Assembly: GCF_038002225.1 (NCBI RefSeq)
Contig: NZ_JBBOCA010000001.1
Coordinates: 1,178,001 to 1,242,000 of the forward strand
Source: Paenibacillus sp. FSL R7-0204
Lineage (GTDB): Bacteria; Bacillota; Bacilli; Paenibacillales; Paenibacillaceae
Direction of reading: 5' to 3'
DNA length: 64,000 nt
The stretch's first letter is position 1, and every line of letters starts with the position of its first letter. Shown piece after piece: positions 27,905-36,450 of the stretch. Both the position numbers and the translations under genes were made by a program. Under the pieces are notes generated by a model, which searched no databases, was not told the DNA's origin, and worked only from the letters and a program-made list of their open reading frames with translations.

Positions 27905-28910
27905 AATCGCGGCCTTCGGCGAAGTGATGATGCGGCTGCAGGTTCCGGGGGTGGAGACGCTGGCCCAGAGCAGCAGGCTGGAGTACTCTTTTTCGGGCAG
28001 CGGGGTAAATGTAACGGCGGCGCTGGCCAGATACGGCCATAACGGAGCATTAATCACGACCTTGCCGGAGACGCCGGTAGGGGAAGCAGCGATTGCTTAC
28101 TTGCGCAAGCTTGGGGTAGATACCTCACTGATCCGCCGGGGCGGCAAGCACCTCGGAATGTACTTCCTGGAGAACGGGTTCGGTGCCCGCCCCGGAAGAG
28201 TTACGTATACCGACCGGCTGGGCAGCAGCTTCAATACCGCTGAGGCCACTCAATATGATATGGCGGCGCTAGCTTCCCGGGTGGATGTGCTTCATCTATG
28301 CGGCATTACGCTGGCAATGAATGACGGGGTACGCGGGCAGATGAAGCAGCTTGCGGCGGAGGTGAAGCGTGCGGGGGGCAGGGTGGTATTCGACTGCAAC
28401 TACCGTCCGGCGTTATGGGGCGAGGAGGGGTATGCCAAAGCCCGTCCGCATTACGAGGAGCTGCTTACGCTTGCCGATCTGGTGCTGATGAACGAGAAGG
28501 ATGCACTGTACATTCTTGGCACCGCAGCGGCAGATTATGATAGAATAACACAGTTGAAGCAAGCGGTTCCCGCCGTGGCGGAGCGCTTCGGAATCGCAGC
28601 GGCAGCGGGCACACACCGTGAGATTAATGCGGACAATACGCATTCCCTGACAGGCTACATTTACCGTCAAGGTACATTCGCGTTCTCCCGTAAGCTGACC
28701 TTCCCGGTGTATGACCGGATTGGTGCCGGAGATGCTTTTGCCAGTGCCATTATTCATGGTGAATTGCAGGATTATCCGCAGCAGCAGACGGTGGATATGG
28801 CAGCGGCTGCAGCGATGCTGGCCCATACCATCCCGGGCGATACAGCGTTGTTCACCGAGAGTGAGGTGCTCCGGGCGCTGTCAGACTTTACCCTAGATGT
28901 TGAAAGGTAG
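27897..28910 (+). CDS. PfkB-family sugar kinase, KdgK-like
   Basis: The 337-residue ribokinase-fold kinase resembles 2-keto-3-deoxygluconate kinases. FGEVMMRL lies at the N-terminus, a substrate-binding segment YSFSGSGVNVTAALARYG follows, and the ATP/catalytic motif is DRIGAGDAF with base Asp279. The predicted reaction is phosphorylation of 2-keto-3-deoxygluconate at C6, giving the DgaF substrate. It overlaps the aldolase gene by 8 bases. In phosphotransferase-linked dga systems a kinase is not needed, so its presence here suggests an unphosphorylated sugar acid enters the pathway. Specificity is inferred from position and motif only. Confidence 0.82.
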   Translation: MPRIAAFGEVMMRLQVPGVETLAQSSRLEYSFSGSGVNVTAALARYGHNGALITTLPETPVGEAAIAYLRKLGVDTSLIRRGGKHLGMYFLENGFGARPGRVTYTDRLGSSFNTAEATQYDMAALASRVDVLHLCGITLAMNDGVRGQMKQLAAEVKRAGGRVVFDCNYRPALWGEEGYAKARPHYEELLTLADLVLMNEKDALYILGTAAADYDRITQLKQAVPAVAERFGIAAAAGTHREINADNTHSLTGYIYRQGTFAFSRKLTFPVYDRIGAGDAFASAIIHGELQDYPQQQTVDMAAAAAMLAHTIPGDTALFTESEVLRALSDFTLDVER

Positions 28911-28920
28911 TGAACGTAAG

Positions 28921-29643
28921 GTGTCACTGAAACGCAAGCAAGGCCCCTTATACCAGCAGATCCAGAAGATCCTCAAAGACCGGATTCTGCACGGGGTATA
29001 CCCGCTCGGCAGCATTATCCCCTCCGAGCCTCAGCTCGAGAAGGAGTTCGGGGTCAGCAAAATGACGGTTCGCGGCGCGGTCCAGGAGCTAGCCCAGGAA
29101 GGCTATGTGCAGAAGAAAAGCGGCGTCGGAACCATTGTCATGCGCAATACCGCCTACCAGAAGCTCTCCAAGGGCAAGCGGTTCACGGAGCTGCTGGTCG
29201 AAGCGGGCCATAAGCTGGAAAAGAAACTGCTCGCATCCCAGCGTCTCGCGAATGAAGCAGGAACAGAGGAATACAGCCGCTTCGGGCCGTATTGCCAGCG
29301 GATCGAACGTCTGTATATTCTGGATGGCCAGCCCTATATACATCTGGTGCATTTCCTGACGGCAGCAGCTCTGCCCGGCGGGGGAGCGGCAGAGATGGGG
29401 GCAGACATCCAGTCCCTGTATGACTCGCTGGAGGAGAATGACATTGTGCTGGAGAACTTCAGGGACCGGTTTTTTGTGGAGTCGGCACCACCCGAGGTAT
29501 GCGAGCTGCTGAACCTCCCGCCCGGCACGTATGTACTCAAGCGCCTGCGCAACTCCTATGACGGGGAAGGCAGGCTGATCGAACACAGCATCGGCAGCTA
29601 TAATACGGAGCTTCATCATTATCTGGTCAGCTACGATACTTGA
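28921..29643 (+). CDS. GntR/HutC-family transcriptional regulator
   Basis: The 240-residue protein has an N-terminal winged helix (YQQIQKILKDRILHGVYPLG, then PSEPQLEKEFGVSKMTVRGA) and a C-terminal UTRA ligand-binding domain. It is probably the repressor of its own operon, sensing an intermediate of the amino-sugar acid pathway. The start is uncertain. The GTG at 28921 has GAAAGG upstream and begins with the canonical region; an in-frame ATG at 28897 inside the kinase gene has no clear binding site. A strong terminator 12 bases after the stop closes the operon. Confidence 0.85.
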   Translation: MSLKRKQGPLYQQIQKILKDRILHGVYPLGSIIPSEPQLEKEFGVSKMTVRGAVQELAQEGYVQKKSGVGTIVMRNTAYQKLSKGKRFTELLVEAGHKLEKKLLASQRLANEAGTEEYSRFGPYCQRIERLYILDGQPYIHLVHFLTAAALPGGGAAEMGADIQSLYDSLEENDIVLENFRDRFFVESAPPEVCELLNLPPGTYVLKRLRNSYDGEGRLIEHSIGSYNTELHHYLVSYDT

Positions 29644-29654
29644 GATTCTTCATA

Positions 29655-29701
29655 TGCTACGGTTGCACACAAGCTCGCTTGTGGGTAGCCGTGGCATTTT
29701 T
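29655..29701 (+). terminator. Terminator of the amino-sugar acid operon
   Basis: Outer arms TGCTACGGTT/AGCCGTGGCA and inner arms CACAAGC/GCTTGTG form a long stem ending in TTTTT. Confidence 0.9.
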
Positions 29702-29705
29702 AGTA

Positions 29706-29738
29706 CATATTCGGTTCATATTCAGTTCATATTGTCGT
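29706..29738 (+). promoter_or_regulatory. Three direct 11-bp repeats, candidate OmpR/PhoB-type response regulator site
   Basis: CATATTCGGTT, CATATTCAGTT and CATATTGTCGT follow each other without gaps. One repeat per helical turn is the usual arrangement for OmpR-family regulators such as PhoP, whose boxes are TTMACA-like hexamers every 11 bases. It precedes the alpha/beta hydrolase gene by about 85 bases. Confidence 0.5.
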
Positions 29739-29823
29739 CATAGAGAGGACATCTCCGTCCGGTAAGCTTGTATTAACGGAATTGAAGCAAGCTTACTACC
29801 AGCTAAGACAGGAGAAGATGAAC

Positions 29824-30822
29824 ATGAGACCATCGGCGGATAAGACAGCGGGAAAGCAATCGGGCTTCAAGAGAGTGCGTAAGATTCTGCTTAAAGTATT
29901 GGGAGCGATCCTAGTCGCTATCGTGCTTTTTGTGGGGATTGTGTATATCACGAATGTAATCAGCAGCAATGCGGAGGCCAAAAGGATAGAGCCTTACGGC
30001 CAGCATGTATCCGTAGACGGCAAGAATATGAATGTGTTCATTCAGGGCGATGGCCCGGACACGGTCGTGCTGCTTCCCGGCTTCGGAACAGCTTCACCGG
30101 CGCTTGATTTCAAGCTGCTCATCGATGAGCTGTCTCCACATTACAAGGTTGTAGTGGTTGAGCCCTTCGGCTACGGCTTAAGCGACGCAACGAAGAAAGA
30201 ACGAACCTCAGAGAATATCGTAAGTGAAATCCATGAAGCGTTACAGCAGCTCAATATTGACCGTTATATCCTTATGGGCCATTCCATTTCAGGAATTTAC
30301 AGTCTGGATTATGTGAACAAATATACTGATGAAGTCAGCGCATTTGTCGGACTGGACAACAGTGTACCCTCGCTGAGCGAGAAAAAGATTGAGTCTTCAG
30401 AGACAACCATGGTTAAATGGTTCCGTGACTTGGGCTTTGCCCGGCTGCAATTGAAGCTGAGTGCTGACCCTTATGAGGGACTGGCATATGATGAACATAC
30501 CAAAGAACAATTGAACCTGCTGATACAGAAAAATATGTACAACACGACGCTGTTAAATGAGGCGGAGAGCATGTACTCCAGCTTTAAAGGGGCTGAACAG
30601 CGAGGGGTAACGTTCCCTCCTAATCTTCCTGTCCTTCTTTTTGTTCAAGCAGAGCATCCGGCCACCGATCAATGGATTCCTGAGCATGAGAAGCTGATCA
30701 AGAATTCCGTACATGCAGACATGGAGCTGCTGGATGCCAACCATTATTTGTACCGTTCCCATCCGAAAGAAATTGCTGAGAAATTTATGAGCTTCATGAG
30801 GGGGATAGAGCAGCAGCCCTGA
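29824..30822 (+). CDS. Membrane-anchored alpha/beta hydrolase
   Basis: The 332-residue protein has a single N-terminal membrane anchor (about residues 20-43, LLKVLGAILVAIVLFVGIVYI) and then an alpha/beta hydrolase fold facing outside. The nucleophile is Ser154 in MGHSISG, the oxyanion segment is LLPGFGTASP, and the catalytic His is in LDANHYLYRSHP near the C-terminus. The substrate is unknown; family members include esterases, lipases and peptidases. The ATG at 29824 is chosen because AGGAG lies 9 bases ahead; the ATG at 29818 is too close. It is transcribed alone, with the 11-bp direct repeats upstream. Confidence 0.8.
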   Translation: MRPSADKTAGKQSGFKRVRKILLKVLGAILVAIVLFVGIVYITNVISSNAEAKRIEPYGQHVSVDGKNMNVFIQGDGPDTVVLLPGFGTASPALDFKLLIDELSPHYKVVVVEPFGYGLSDATKKERTSENIVSEIHEALQQLNIDRYILMGHSISGIYSLDYVNKYTDEVSAFVGLDNSVPSLSEKKIESSETTMVKWFRDLGFARLQLKLSADPYEGLAYDEHTKEQLNLLIQKNMYNTTLLNEAESMYSSFKGAEQRGVTFPPNLPVLLFVQAEHPATDQWIPEHEKLIKNSVHADMELLDANHYLYRSHPKEIAEKFMSFMRGIEQQP

Positions 30823-30932
30823 GGCTTTGCAGGGGATTTGTTAAACTTAATAAAACACAGTGAATTAATAAGAATTTTATCTTTTCAAATGACATGGTTT
30901 GTGAGAGAATAGGTACAATCTTGTAGAGTTAA

Positions 30933-32264
<1,332 letters not shown>

Positions 32265-32416
32265 GCTGGATTAGCGGGAGCGGGCTGTGCTGGGGAGTGA
32301 GAGGTTGAGCCGCTGAGCTGCCGGAGAGTTGTAGCTGGATAGACGGTGAGCAGAAGCAGTGTACTCCCCCCAACTGGTTTCAATTAAGCACAGTTCCTTG
32401 CGGCTATAGGAGTTAC

Positions 32417-32467
32417 AGACCACTGTTTGATGCAGAATGTTACTGTATCAGGCGGTGGTCTTTTTTT
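32417..32467 (+). terminator. Terminator downstream of metY
   Basis: AGACCAC pairs with GTGGTCT, and the stem continues through TGATGCAG/CTGTATCA. TTTTTTT follows. It lies about 150 bases after the metY stop. Confidence 0.85.
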
Positions 32468-32506
32468 AGCGGAAGCAGGGGGTGGGTTGGGGAGAAGTCC
32501 CGCCGA

Positions 32507-32691
32507 ATGTATTTTGTGCAATAGATTAGGCCATATCCGGCGTTAAAATCCGTTCTGATGTATTCCATACAACAGATTTCCGGCATACGTCTCCAAAACA
32601 CCCTTTCTGCGAAAATCTGCTGTACAAACTGCAACAGATCGCTTTTTACAGCTTCTAAAGAGAAAATCTGCTGTAGTAAATACAATAGATC
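32507..32691. repeat. Palindromic repeat family A, complete four-core copy
   Basis: Cores begin near 32507 (TGTATTTTGTGCAATAGA), 32557 (TGTATTCCATACAACAGA), 32615 (TCTGCTGTACAAACTGCAAC) and 32666 (TCTGCTGTAGTAAATACAAT). The spacing is about 50, 58 and 51 bases. The minus strand contains an accidental open frame that should not be annotated as a gene. Confidence 0.8.
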
Positions 32692-32981
32692 ACCCAAACG
32701 TCAAGCCGAACCCGAAGCCGAACCCTAAATCCATTCGAAGTCTATAGAAATTAACAACAGAATATGTAAAGGTTACTTCCCACCTGCTTCAGCTTGCCCA
32801 CCCATTGAAGCTCGTCACCCGACCGTCTGCCCACTACCCATCCGGGTAAGATGCTGCTGCATTCATTTGATACCGTTTGCATATTTCAGTGCCTTTGCCA
32901 GTATTTATAGATTGAAGCCTCTTAAAATGCTGGCAGCTTCTCCTCAGGGGGAGCGGAGCGGCAGTAATTCAAAGGTAAAGG
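32692..32981. other. Intergenic stretch without recognisable content
   Basis: About 290 bases with CCGAACC short repeats at the left and A/T-rich sequence in the middle. No promoter or fold was convincing. Confidence 0.4.
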
Positions 32982-32993
32982 GTGGGTGCGAGG

Positions 32994-34052
32994 ATGAAGG
33001 GTGAACGCCAGCAGAAGGATGATCCAAACAAGGAAGAGCGCCCGTTCAAGTATAACACCGGCGACCGGACCATTGGCATAGAGATGAGCCAGTCCGCATC
33101 TGTAGCTTCCGCCGCAGCGGAATTTCTTGCTGAAGGGGAGCCGCGTAAGGGAAAAGTGAACCGGGAGCGGACTTATTCCCGCCGCCCGGGGGAGCGTCAG
33201 GCATTTCTGGTCCTGCGTGATGGAGCGGGCGAGCGGTCTCTTCAACGCGCAGAGCCGGGTGTCTACCCTGCGGGCCCTTGCCTGATCCGGGGCGAGGAAT
33301 GGCTGCTTGCGCCGGAGGTCGCAGCACTCTATTCAAGCTGGATGTCATGCAGTGATGAGGAGCAGGCGGAGCGTATCCTGCAGCGGATCTATCACCGGCT
33401 GCGGGCTGCTGCTGCCGACCTCCTGGAGTCGGCGGACGGCGTCTGGGCCGCAGTTGCTCTGCTCTATACGCCGGAGCTCGCTGCCCGCCCGGCCAGACTC
33501 GCTGCGCTTCAGGATGCGCAGCTTGACGCGCTGTTCGCCGCCGCGCTGCAGAGCCAGCGGCTGGGCGGCGACAGCCGCATTGACTTGCTGGCGCCGTACC
33601 CCGCCAGCCTGGAGGAATTCGCGGCGCAGCGCGAATTCATTGAGGGCGTGGCCGAGCAGACCCTCGGCCACGCTTATGCGGCAGCCTGCCGCATCGGGGC
33701 GCTGCTCGCGCCCGGTGTGGGGCAGGCTGCCGCCGGGGAAATCGCGCGTATCGCTGATTTCCTGGTGCTGGACGGCGCGGCGGCGGAGGCCGCGCCCAGG
33801 GAGAACGCCGCCGAGGGCTTCGCGCAGGCGGCGGCTGGGGTGCTGGCCGCCGTGCGCCGGGTCCGGCCGGCGGCGGCAGTGCTCGCCGCGGGGGCACCGG
33901 CGGCGTATGCGCTGGCCGATCTGTATGAGATCGGCATGAGCGGGGTCTTTTGCAGCGCGGCCCAGCGGACCGAAGCGCTGCTGCGGGCGGCCTGCCTAAC
34001 CTGGATAGCGAGGCAGAAGCATCCCGATGCTGCCGCCGGAGGCTGGCAGTAG
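32994..34052 (+). CDS. Unrecognised GC-rich gene with a PEP-utiliser-like C-terminal region
   Basis: I do not recognise this 352-residue protein with confidence. The first 60 residues are charged and low in order. The rest is strongly helical and alanine-rich. The last third (about 210-340), with AYAAACRIGALLAPGVGQ and ADLYEIGMSGVFCSA, faintly recalls the TIM barrel of PEP-utilising enzymes, but the phosphohistidine and metal motifs are absent, so any such kinship would be a degenerate one. The third codon positions are visibly richer in G and C than in neighbours. The start is ATG at 32994 or GTG at 32982; both have an AAAGG-type site. No partner gene suggests a role. Confidence 0.6.
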   Translation: MKGERQQKDDPNKEERPFKYNTGDRTIGIEMSQSASVASAAAEFLAEGEPRKGKVNRERTYSRRPGERQAFLVLRDGAGERSLQRAEPGVYPAGPCLIRGEEWLLAPEVAALYSSWMSCSDEEQAERILQRIYHRLRAAAADLLESADGVWAAVALLYTPELAARPARLAALQDAQLDALFAAALQSQRLGGDSRIDLLAPYPASLEEFAAQREFIEGVAEQTLGHAYAAACRIGALLAPGVGQAAAGEIARIADFLVLDGAAAEAAPRENAAEGFAQAAAGVLAAVRRVRPAAAVLAAGAPAAYALADLYEIGMSGVFCSAAQRTEALLRAACLTWIARQKHPDAAAGGWQ

Positions 34053-34491
34053 GTGGCAGTATCTGGCGGTAACGGCGGCCTGGCCTGCCTACACTGTCTA
34101 GTCTGCCGCGAGTAGCCGGATCGGCCAGGCAACGACCGGTACAGCGCTCTATTCTCCACCATCTGCACAAACGTATGCCAACGAAATACCCGCAAAACAC
34201 TCGAAAACCCGCAACAACCCACAACAACCCGATTTCGCCAAGCCCTGGGGCTGCGCGGAATCGGGTTTTCAAACTAACTTATAGGTGTGTTTTATGTCGT
34301 ATTACTCGGGCATGGCACGGTTATGGTTATAGCTGGGGCTGTGCTGAGGACTCTTGTGGCGGCTCGGTGGGGGCTGACCGGGATTGATACTTGTTGAGTG
34401 CATTTGTCACAGCTATAACCCCAGCCCCAGTTTCCCCCGAGTTCTCTCTCTATTCAGCTCCCGATCCCTCATACCAGCTCCTGAGCCTTAC
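34053..34491. other. Convergent intergenic region with hairpins
   Basis: It lies between the rightward unknown gene and the leftward deacetylase. It holds a terminator at 34226-34269 and an imperfect inverted pair, GGTTATAGCT near 34318 and AGCTATAACC near 34412. Nothing else is seen. Confidence 0.5.
34226..34269 (+). terminator. Terminator hairpin in the convergent region
   Basis: Arms AACCCGATT and GAATCGGGTT flank a G/C-rich centre; TTTT follows on the plus strand. It may serve the GC-rich gene. Confidence 0.65.
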
Positions 34492-35292
34492 CTACCCCAG
34501 CTTCACCGTCCCCCCGCCCGGAATGCGGCGGGCTTCATCCCCCACAGAGACCCATACCTCCGTTGCCGACGGGTTATAGACCATCTCCTGCGAAGCGGAG
34601 AAGCGCAGTCCTTGCACAGCGGACAGGTAGTCCACGATCTCGATGTTGGTCGCGTACCAAATGTCTTCATGGCCGCCCATCATAGCGGCGAACTGCTCCA
34701 GCTCCTGCCAGTTATCATCGTCATTGAACTCATAGCTGTGTCCCCAGACATAGAGCAACTGCATGTATGAGAAGCGGGGCTTCTCCTCAAGGAATTTCTT
34801 GCCCAGGGCGAGCATCTCCTTGTGGTGGCAGGTGGGGTGCCAAGCCAGCAGGTTGTCCGGCAGGCTGAAGCTGTGGTGGGAATTCACCGTGCGGGAATAT
34901 TCAATGCCCAGGGCAGGGAGCAAGCCGATCACCTGATCATTGTAATTGCCGAACGGATAGGACATGCCCCTTACAGGATAACCGGTCAGCTCCTCCAGAG
35001 CCTTGCGGTCTGTCAGAATCTCAGCGGCGATCCCCTCGCGCGGGGTCATGGTAAGAAAGGGATGAGTGCTGGTATGCGCCGAAATCTCATGCCCCTCATA
35101 GAGCGCAGCCACCTCGTCCCGCGAGATGTAGCCCTCATTGCCGAACAACCCCGAATTGAGATGAAAAGCCCCCTTTAGCCCATGCTGATTCAGAATCTCT
35201 ACGAGCTTCCGGTCGTAGGTTCTTCCATCATCCCAGCTCGTTGTTAGCGCTTTAGTAACACCGCCTGGAAATAGATCGAATTTGACTCTCAT
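34492..35292 (-). CDS. Polysaccharide deacetylase family protein (CE4/NodB), no signal peptide
   Basis: The 266-residue protein has the NodB fold: LTTSWDDGR with the catalytic and metal Asp21/Asp22, HTSTHP with zinc ligands His73 and His77, and RGMSYPFGNYN as the third motif. CE4 enzymes remove N- or O-acetyl groups from chitin, peptidoglycan or xylan. There is no signal peptide or membrane segment, so this one appears cytoplasmic and may act on small imported acetylated sugars; that is inference. GGGAGG precedes the ATG at 35292. It is transcribed alone and divergently from the next operon. Confidence 0.85.
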   Translation of the reverse strand: MRVKFDLFPGGVTKALTTSWDDGRTYDRKLVEILNQHGLKGAFHLNSGLFGNEGYISRDEVAALYEGHEISAHTSTHPFLTMTPREGIAAEILTDRKALEELTGYPVRGMSYPFGNYNDQVIGLLPALGIEYSRTVNSHHSFSLPDNLLAWHPTCHHKEMLALGKKFLEEKPRFSYMQLLYVWGHSYEFNDDDNWQELEQFAAMMGGHEDIWYATNIEIVDYLSAVQGLRFSASQEMVYNPSATEVWVSVGDEARRIPGGGTVKLG

Positions 35293-35782
35293 TGCTGTTA
35301 TCCTCCCTGACTATGAAATATACCAAATTTGCATGTGAGCACAGATCCCGCCTGAGACGAATACGGCTCCACCAAAAACAATGCCAGAATAGAGAGCGAT
35401 TAGCAAGATTCTTGTTAACGGACGGTATTCCGCCGCTTGACTATACTGAGGTGGCGAACAGTGCGTTCGTGCAGCAGCAAGCGCTGGCCAGGACATTCAC
35501 ACATCATATTCCCGCCAATCCCCCGTTGGTGAACAATTAAGTGTGTGTATCTATCCCTCGCATTTTTCTCCCGGAACAAGCTTCTCTTTATATTCCTGAA
35601 CCATCGGCGGGCAGTCTGCACTGCGCTATGAGTAAGCCGGATTCCGCTGCCGCATCATGTGCACCTTTGGCTGCATTTTTGCATGTCGTTATTATGCTAA
35701 AGAAGGGCATGATCGTCAAGGAATCGGCCCGGTGGATACGCTACTCTAGAAGGGTAGATGACATAAGGTTGGAGGGACACGG
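35293..35782. other. Divergent intergenic region upstream of the GH2/GH94 unit
   Basis: There is no convincing gene; an 82-codon open frame at its left end has no ribosome binding site or family resemblance. A candidate promoter lies at 35667-35695. Confidence 0.45.
35667..35695 (+). promoter_or_regulatory. Candidate promoter of the RhaM-like/GH2/GH94 unit
   Basis: TTGGCT and TATTAT are separated by 17 bases, about 90 bases before the first start codon. Confidence 0.4.
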
Positions 35783-36448
35783 ATGCAGCGTTGTTTATAT
35801 AGAACCGAGTGCAGGGAGGATGCTAATCCGTCAGCGTTCTGGGGCGCACAGACCGGACTGCTGAATGAACGCATGGACAGGCTGGGCCTTGCACGGCTGA
35901 GTATTTTTCAGGATGGCAAGGAGCTGTTTCTGTACTATGAGTGCACCAGCCGGGAGGTGGAGCCGGAGCAGTTATTCCAGGGTGCGGCAGAGATTCTCAA
36001 GAAATGGCCGGGAGGGGGGCAGTCCCGGTTGTGGGTGCCTATGATGGATATTTTTCATTATCAGCAGCCGGTCTCCGCAGAACATTGGAAGCGCAGTCAT
36101 ACGGCGGGAACCCCCCACGGAAGAGTGGCGGCGCTGAAGCCGGAGCAGGTCGCAAGCTATGTATATCACCATTACCAGTATCAGGAGGAGCGCCCGGGAG
36201 ACGGCGACAAGTACGGGATCATTGGGCTGCATGAGAACCTGCTGTTTTTTTATTCCGAGCTGCCTGCAACGGTGGAGCCTGCCCCGTACAGCGGGAAGCT
36301 TGCCACGAATCTCCGGCCGGAGAACTGGGGTGAGGTGATGGAGCCGCATTTCAGGAAATGGAGTGAGATGCAGCCGGATCAGGCCATTTGGAAAAAGCTT
36401 GCGCTCGTTCTATCCATCCCCCGCCCCCATGCAGGAAAAGGAGAATGA
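35783..36448 (+). CDS. Duplicated RhaM-like (L-rhamnose mutarotase-like) protein
   Basis: The 221-residue protein appears to be two tandem ferredoxin-like modules. The first (about 1-110) has LGLARLSIFQDGKELFLYYEC and the second (about 120-215) has KYGIIGLHENLLFFYSEL; both resemble the I-x-L-DG-ELF-Y-E pattern of L-rhamnose mutarotase, a protein of about 104 residues. The predicted role is sugar anomer interconversion or sugar binding, but this is a weak, fold-level inference. GGAGGG precedes the ATG. The GH2 gene begins 2 bases after the stop, so they share an operon, which fits a helper role in sugar breakdown. Confidence 0.55.
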   Translation: MQRCLYRTECREDANPSAFWGAQTGLLNERMDRLGLARLSIFQDGKELFLYYECTSREVEPEQLFQGAAEILKKWPGGGQSRLWVPMMDIFHYQQPVSAEHWKRSHTAGTPHGRVAALKPEQVASYVYHHYQYQEERPGDGDKYGIIGLHENLLFFYSELPATVEPAPYSGKLATNLRPENWGEVMEPHFRKWSEMQPDQAIWKKLALVLSIPRPHAGKGE

Positions 36449-36450
36449 AT

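Noticed and set aside
32440-32697. Minus-strand open frame of 85 codons within the family A repeat
   Set aside because: A similar stretch (CCMEY, YCTKY) appears in the minus strand of the 51125 copy only because the palindromes recur; there is no ribosome binding site.
35292-35540. Plus-strand open frame of 82 codons
   Set aside because: No ribosome binding site, no family resemblance, and it begins on the antisense of the deacetylase start.
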